Source of the DNA: Rhodothermota bacterium
Lineage (GTDB): Bacteria > Hydrogenedentota > Hydrogenedentia > Hydrogenedentales > GCA-2746185
Length of the DNA stretch: 14,611 nucleotides
Assembly: GCA_009885415.1 (NCBI GenBank)
Contig: VFKU01000885.1
Location: 1-14,611, forward strand
Direction: 5' to 3'
A model generated the notes under the pieces. It did not search any database. It worked only from the letters and a program-made list of their open reading frames with translations, and was not told the DNA's origin. Positions within the stretch are counted from its first letter, which is position 1. Each line of letters begins with the position of its first letter. The position numbers and the translations under genes were made by a program. Positions 13,188-14,611 of this stretch are shown here, in pieces.

Positions 13188-14086
13188 CCGTTCTCCTTCA
13201 GCTTTCCGTCCAAAAAGCGTTTCGCGCGCGGAACGTCCGCTTCGTCCAGATGCTCGATGATAATCGGAATGTTCGGATGATCGCGCCAGAGCCGCCGCAG
13301 GTAGAAATCGTAATTCAGCGAACCGAGGCCCGGCGACGGCAATTCGATCCGGCCCACGCCGCGCAACGCGTGACCCTCGCCCGCGTCGATGTCGGCCAGT
13401 TGCACGCCTTGGTCCGATGCGGCGAGTTTCACGTCCTTCGCGTGCGCGATTTTGACGTACCCCGACAGCGCGTCGAAAATACGCCCGAGCTCGGCGTCCA
13501 TGTCGCCGATGTTGTGCGCCTCAAAGTAGTTTGTCGGGTCCATCAGCAGGCCCAGACAGGGGTCGGCAATGTCCGTGAAGAGTCGTTGCGTTTCAGCGAC
13601 GGATCCGATCACGTTGTTCACATAGGTCTCCACGCAAAATACAGCGCCGTATTCCCGTGCACACTGCACCAGCTCCGCGATCACATCGCGGCAGAGCGCG
13701 TAACCCTCTTCCGTTTTGTTCTTCGGATGGTGCACCCAATCGCTGTCCGGGTCAAAGGTGCCCGTTTCGCTGATGACATACGGCGTGCCCAATTCGCGCG
13801 CGCGGCGAAGAATAGTCTTGAGCCGATCGATGTTTTGTTTGCGTCGCACCGGATCAGGATGCACAAGGTTCGTATAGCCAGACACCGCGCAAACGGGCAG
13901 GTCGTGGCTGCGAAAGATGTCGCGGACTTTCTTGCAGTTCGCGGGAGTAATATTTGCATCCGAGAGATCGAGGTCCTTGAACGAGAGATCAATCTGCACG
14001 GTATTGAAACCGTGCGCGCGGATGCGCCGCGCGGTCTCTTCGAGCGCGCAGGGAAAATAGGCGGTGAAAATTCCGAGTTGTAACAT
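13181..14086 (-). CDS. Sugar phosphate isomerase/epimerase-like TIM-barrel protein
   Basis: 301 residues of the xylose isomerase-like TIM-barrel (AP endonuclease 2) superfamily. The N terminus LQLGIFTAYFPCALEETARR and GFNTVQIDLSF are typical first strand-helix units. Probable divalent-metal ligands are E153 (CVETYVNN), D183 (LLMDPTNYF), H215 (VKIAHAKDVK) and E278 (IIIEHLDE). Members isomerise or epimerise keto-sugars, inositol intermediates or related compounds in the cytoplasm; the substrate is not deducible here. It is first in a minus-strand pair with the cysteine-rich gene and divergent from a phytanoyl-CoA dioxygenase, a pairing I associate with carbohydrate or osmolyte catabolism in planctomycete-like bacteria (recollection, low certainty). 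Confidence 0.85.
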   Translation of the reverse strand: MLQLGIFTAYFPCALEETARRIRAHGFNTVQIDLSFKDLDLSDANITPANCKKVRDIFRSHDLPVCAVSGYTNLVHPDPVRRKQNIDRLKTILRRARELGTPYVISETGTFDPDSDWVHHPKNKTEEGYALCRDVIAELVQCAREYGAVFCVETYVNNVIGSVAETQRLFTDIADPCLGLLMDPTNYFEAHNIGDMDAELGRIFDALSGYVKIAHAKDVKLAASDQGVQLADIDAGEGHALRGVGRIELPSPGLGSLNYDFYLRRLWRDHPNIPIIIEHLDEADVPRAKRFLDGKLKENGC

Positions 14087-14129
14087 GGGTGGATCGCCGT
14101 TTCAGGTTTTTTGGCGCGCAACCGCGGTA

Positions 14130-14175
14130 GGCTATCCCGGTAGGGCGGGTCATGACCCGCCCTACCGGGATAGCC
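14130..14175. repeat. 46-bp perfect palindrome in a divergent promoter region
   Basis: Two 23-bp arms with no loop, the left one reading GGCTATCCCGGTAGGGCGGG then TCA, match perfectly. It lies 44 nt from the isomerase start and 77 nt from the dioxygenase start. No U-run follows on either side, so it is not a standard terminator. The core GTAGGGCGGGTCATGACCC is of a kind I recall as a dispersed repeat in some bacterial phyla, which needs a genome search. Confidence 0.85.
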
Positions 14176-14238
14176 AGACGGCGCACGCGACCGTGTTTAT
14201 AACATGAAGTAGAATGATTGCTCGAACGGAGCGCACGC

Positions 14239-14245
14239 GGGGAGG
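14239..14245 (+). promoter_or_regulatory. Strong Shine-Dalgarno of the dioxygenase gene
   Basis: GGGGAGG, 6 nt before the ATG at 14252. It fixes the start of a gene whose 3' end is outside the window. Confidence 0.6.
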
Positions 14246-14251
14246 CTGGAC

Positions 14252-14611
14252 ATGAGCTACCAAATCAGCGAAGCAGAGATGGCGCAGTTCCACCGCGACG
14301 GCTACCTGCTCGTGAAGGGCCTCTTCGACGCCGAAGAGACGCAGATGATGCTGAAGGCCGCGCGCGGCGACGACACGATCGACGCGAACGCCTTCAACGC
14401 CACCGATGCGGCGGGCCGCAAGAGCAAGATGACGCTGTGGAACCATCCGAGCGACGACATTTTCGGGATGGTCGCGCGCTGTCGGCGCATGGTGGAGACC
14501 TCCGAGCGCCTGCTCGACGACGAGGTCTACCATTACCACTCGAAGCTCTCGATGAAGGAGCCGCGCGTCGGCGGTGCGTGGGAGTGGCACCAGGATTACG
14601 GTTACTGGTAC
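14252..14611 (+). CDS. Phytanoyl-CoA dioxygenase family protein (partial, 5' end)
   Basis: 120 residues are present and the frame is open to the window edge. The start ISEAEMAQFHRDGYLLVKGLF is the typical PhyH entry, where a helix and FxxxGYxxxxGLF precede the jelly-roll core. YHYHSKLSMKEPRVGGAWEW leads to HQD (H113, D115), two of the three Fe(II) ligands of the His-x-Asp...His facial triad; the last His lies beyond the window. Members use 2-oxoglutarate and O2 to hydroxylate substrates such as phytanoyl-CoA, ectoine or small organic molecules. The YHYHSKLSMKEP phrase is also found in ectoine hydroxylase-like PhyH proteins, but the substrate is not determined here. It is divergent from the isomerase gene. 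Confidence 0.85.
   Translation, partial: MSYQISEAEMAQFHRDGYLLVKGLFDAEETQMMLKAARGDDTIDANAFNATDAAGRKSKMTLWNHPSDDIFGMVARCRRMVETSERLLDDEVYHYHSKLSMKEPRVGGAWEWHQDYGYWY

Noticed and set aside
13250..14083. 277-codon open frame on the plus strand opposite the isomerase
   Set aside because: Antisense shadow; the minus-strand frame carries the metal ligands and TIM-barrel pattern.

Overview
The window is a GC-rich bacterial chromosome segment with short intergenic gaps, many GTG/TTG starts and frequent stop/start overlaps. Two gene pairs are convergent and two are divergent. No rRNA, tRNA, CRISPR array, transposase or phage gene was seen. The organism looks Gram-negative, because an inner-membrane ABC transporter is paired with a periplasmic HlyD-type adaptor. 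The mix of a YgfZ-TPR fusion, TIM-barrel sugar isomerase, phytanoyl-CoA dioxygenase and dispersed palindromes reminds me of Hydrogenedentota or the Planctomycetota/Verrucomicrobiota group. That placement is a low-confidence inference, not something the sequence proves.

Layout. (1) 1-78 is the 3' end of an A-type Fe-S carrier (IscA/ErpA/SufA). It is followed by a lower-GC membrane gene with a PH-like domain (132-596). (2) 689-2008, minus strand, is a two-gene unit: an EXPERA-domain (TMEM97-like) membrane protein, then a short-chain dehydrogenase whose start lies 3 nt after its stop. (3) 2110-3891 is a YgfZ/IBA57-type Fe-S protein fused to a TPR region. An AT-rich perfect hairpin lies inside the reading frame close to the domain junction. 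(4) 4119-9210 is a TetR-type regulator with an almost perfect 32-bp palindromic operator over its own promoter, followed by an ABC ATPase, a 792-aa FtsX-type permease and a HlyD-type adaptor; this reads as a self-regulated export operon. (5) 9261-12448 holds a secreted TPR protein, then xseA, xseB and ispA, tightly packed. (6) 12449-12608 holds four hairpins between convergent genes. (7) 12609-14086, minus strand, is a sugar-phosphate isomerase/epimerase-like TIM barrel overlapping a cysteine-rich DUF3109/YkgJ-like protein. (8) 14252 to the window end is the start of a phytanoyl-CoA dioxygenase, divergent from the isomerase, with a 46-bp perfect palindrome between them.

How the genes relate. 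The A-type carrier and the YgfZ homologue are known functional partners in Fe-S maturation (ISCA1/ISCA2/IBA57 in mitochondria), and here they lie about 2 kb apart on the same strand. The EXPERA-SDR pair suggests isoprenoid, sterol or other lipid handling. XseA and XseB form exonuclease VII, and IspA supplies farnesyl diphosphate. The isomerase and PhyH genes fit sugar or organic-substrate catabolism. The least explained material is the palindromic DNA: an in-frame coding hairpin, a 151-bp block bounded by inverted ends, and a 46-bp palindrome in a divergent promoter region.
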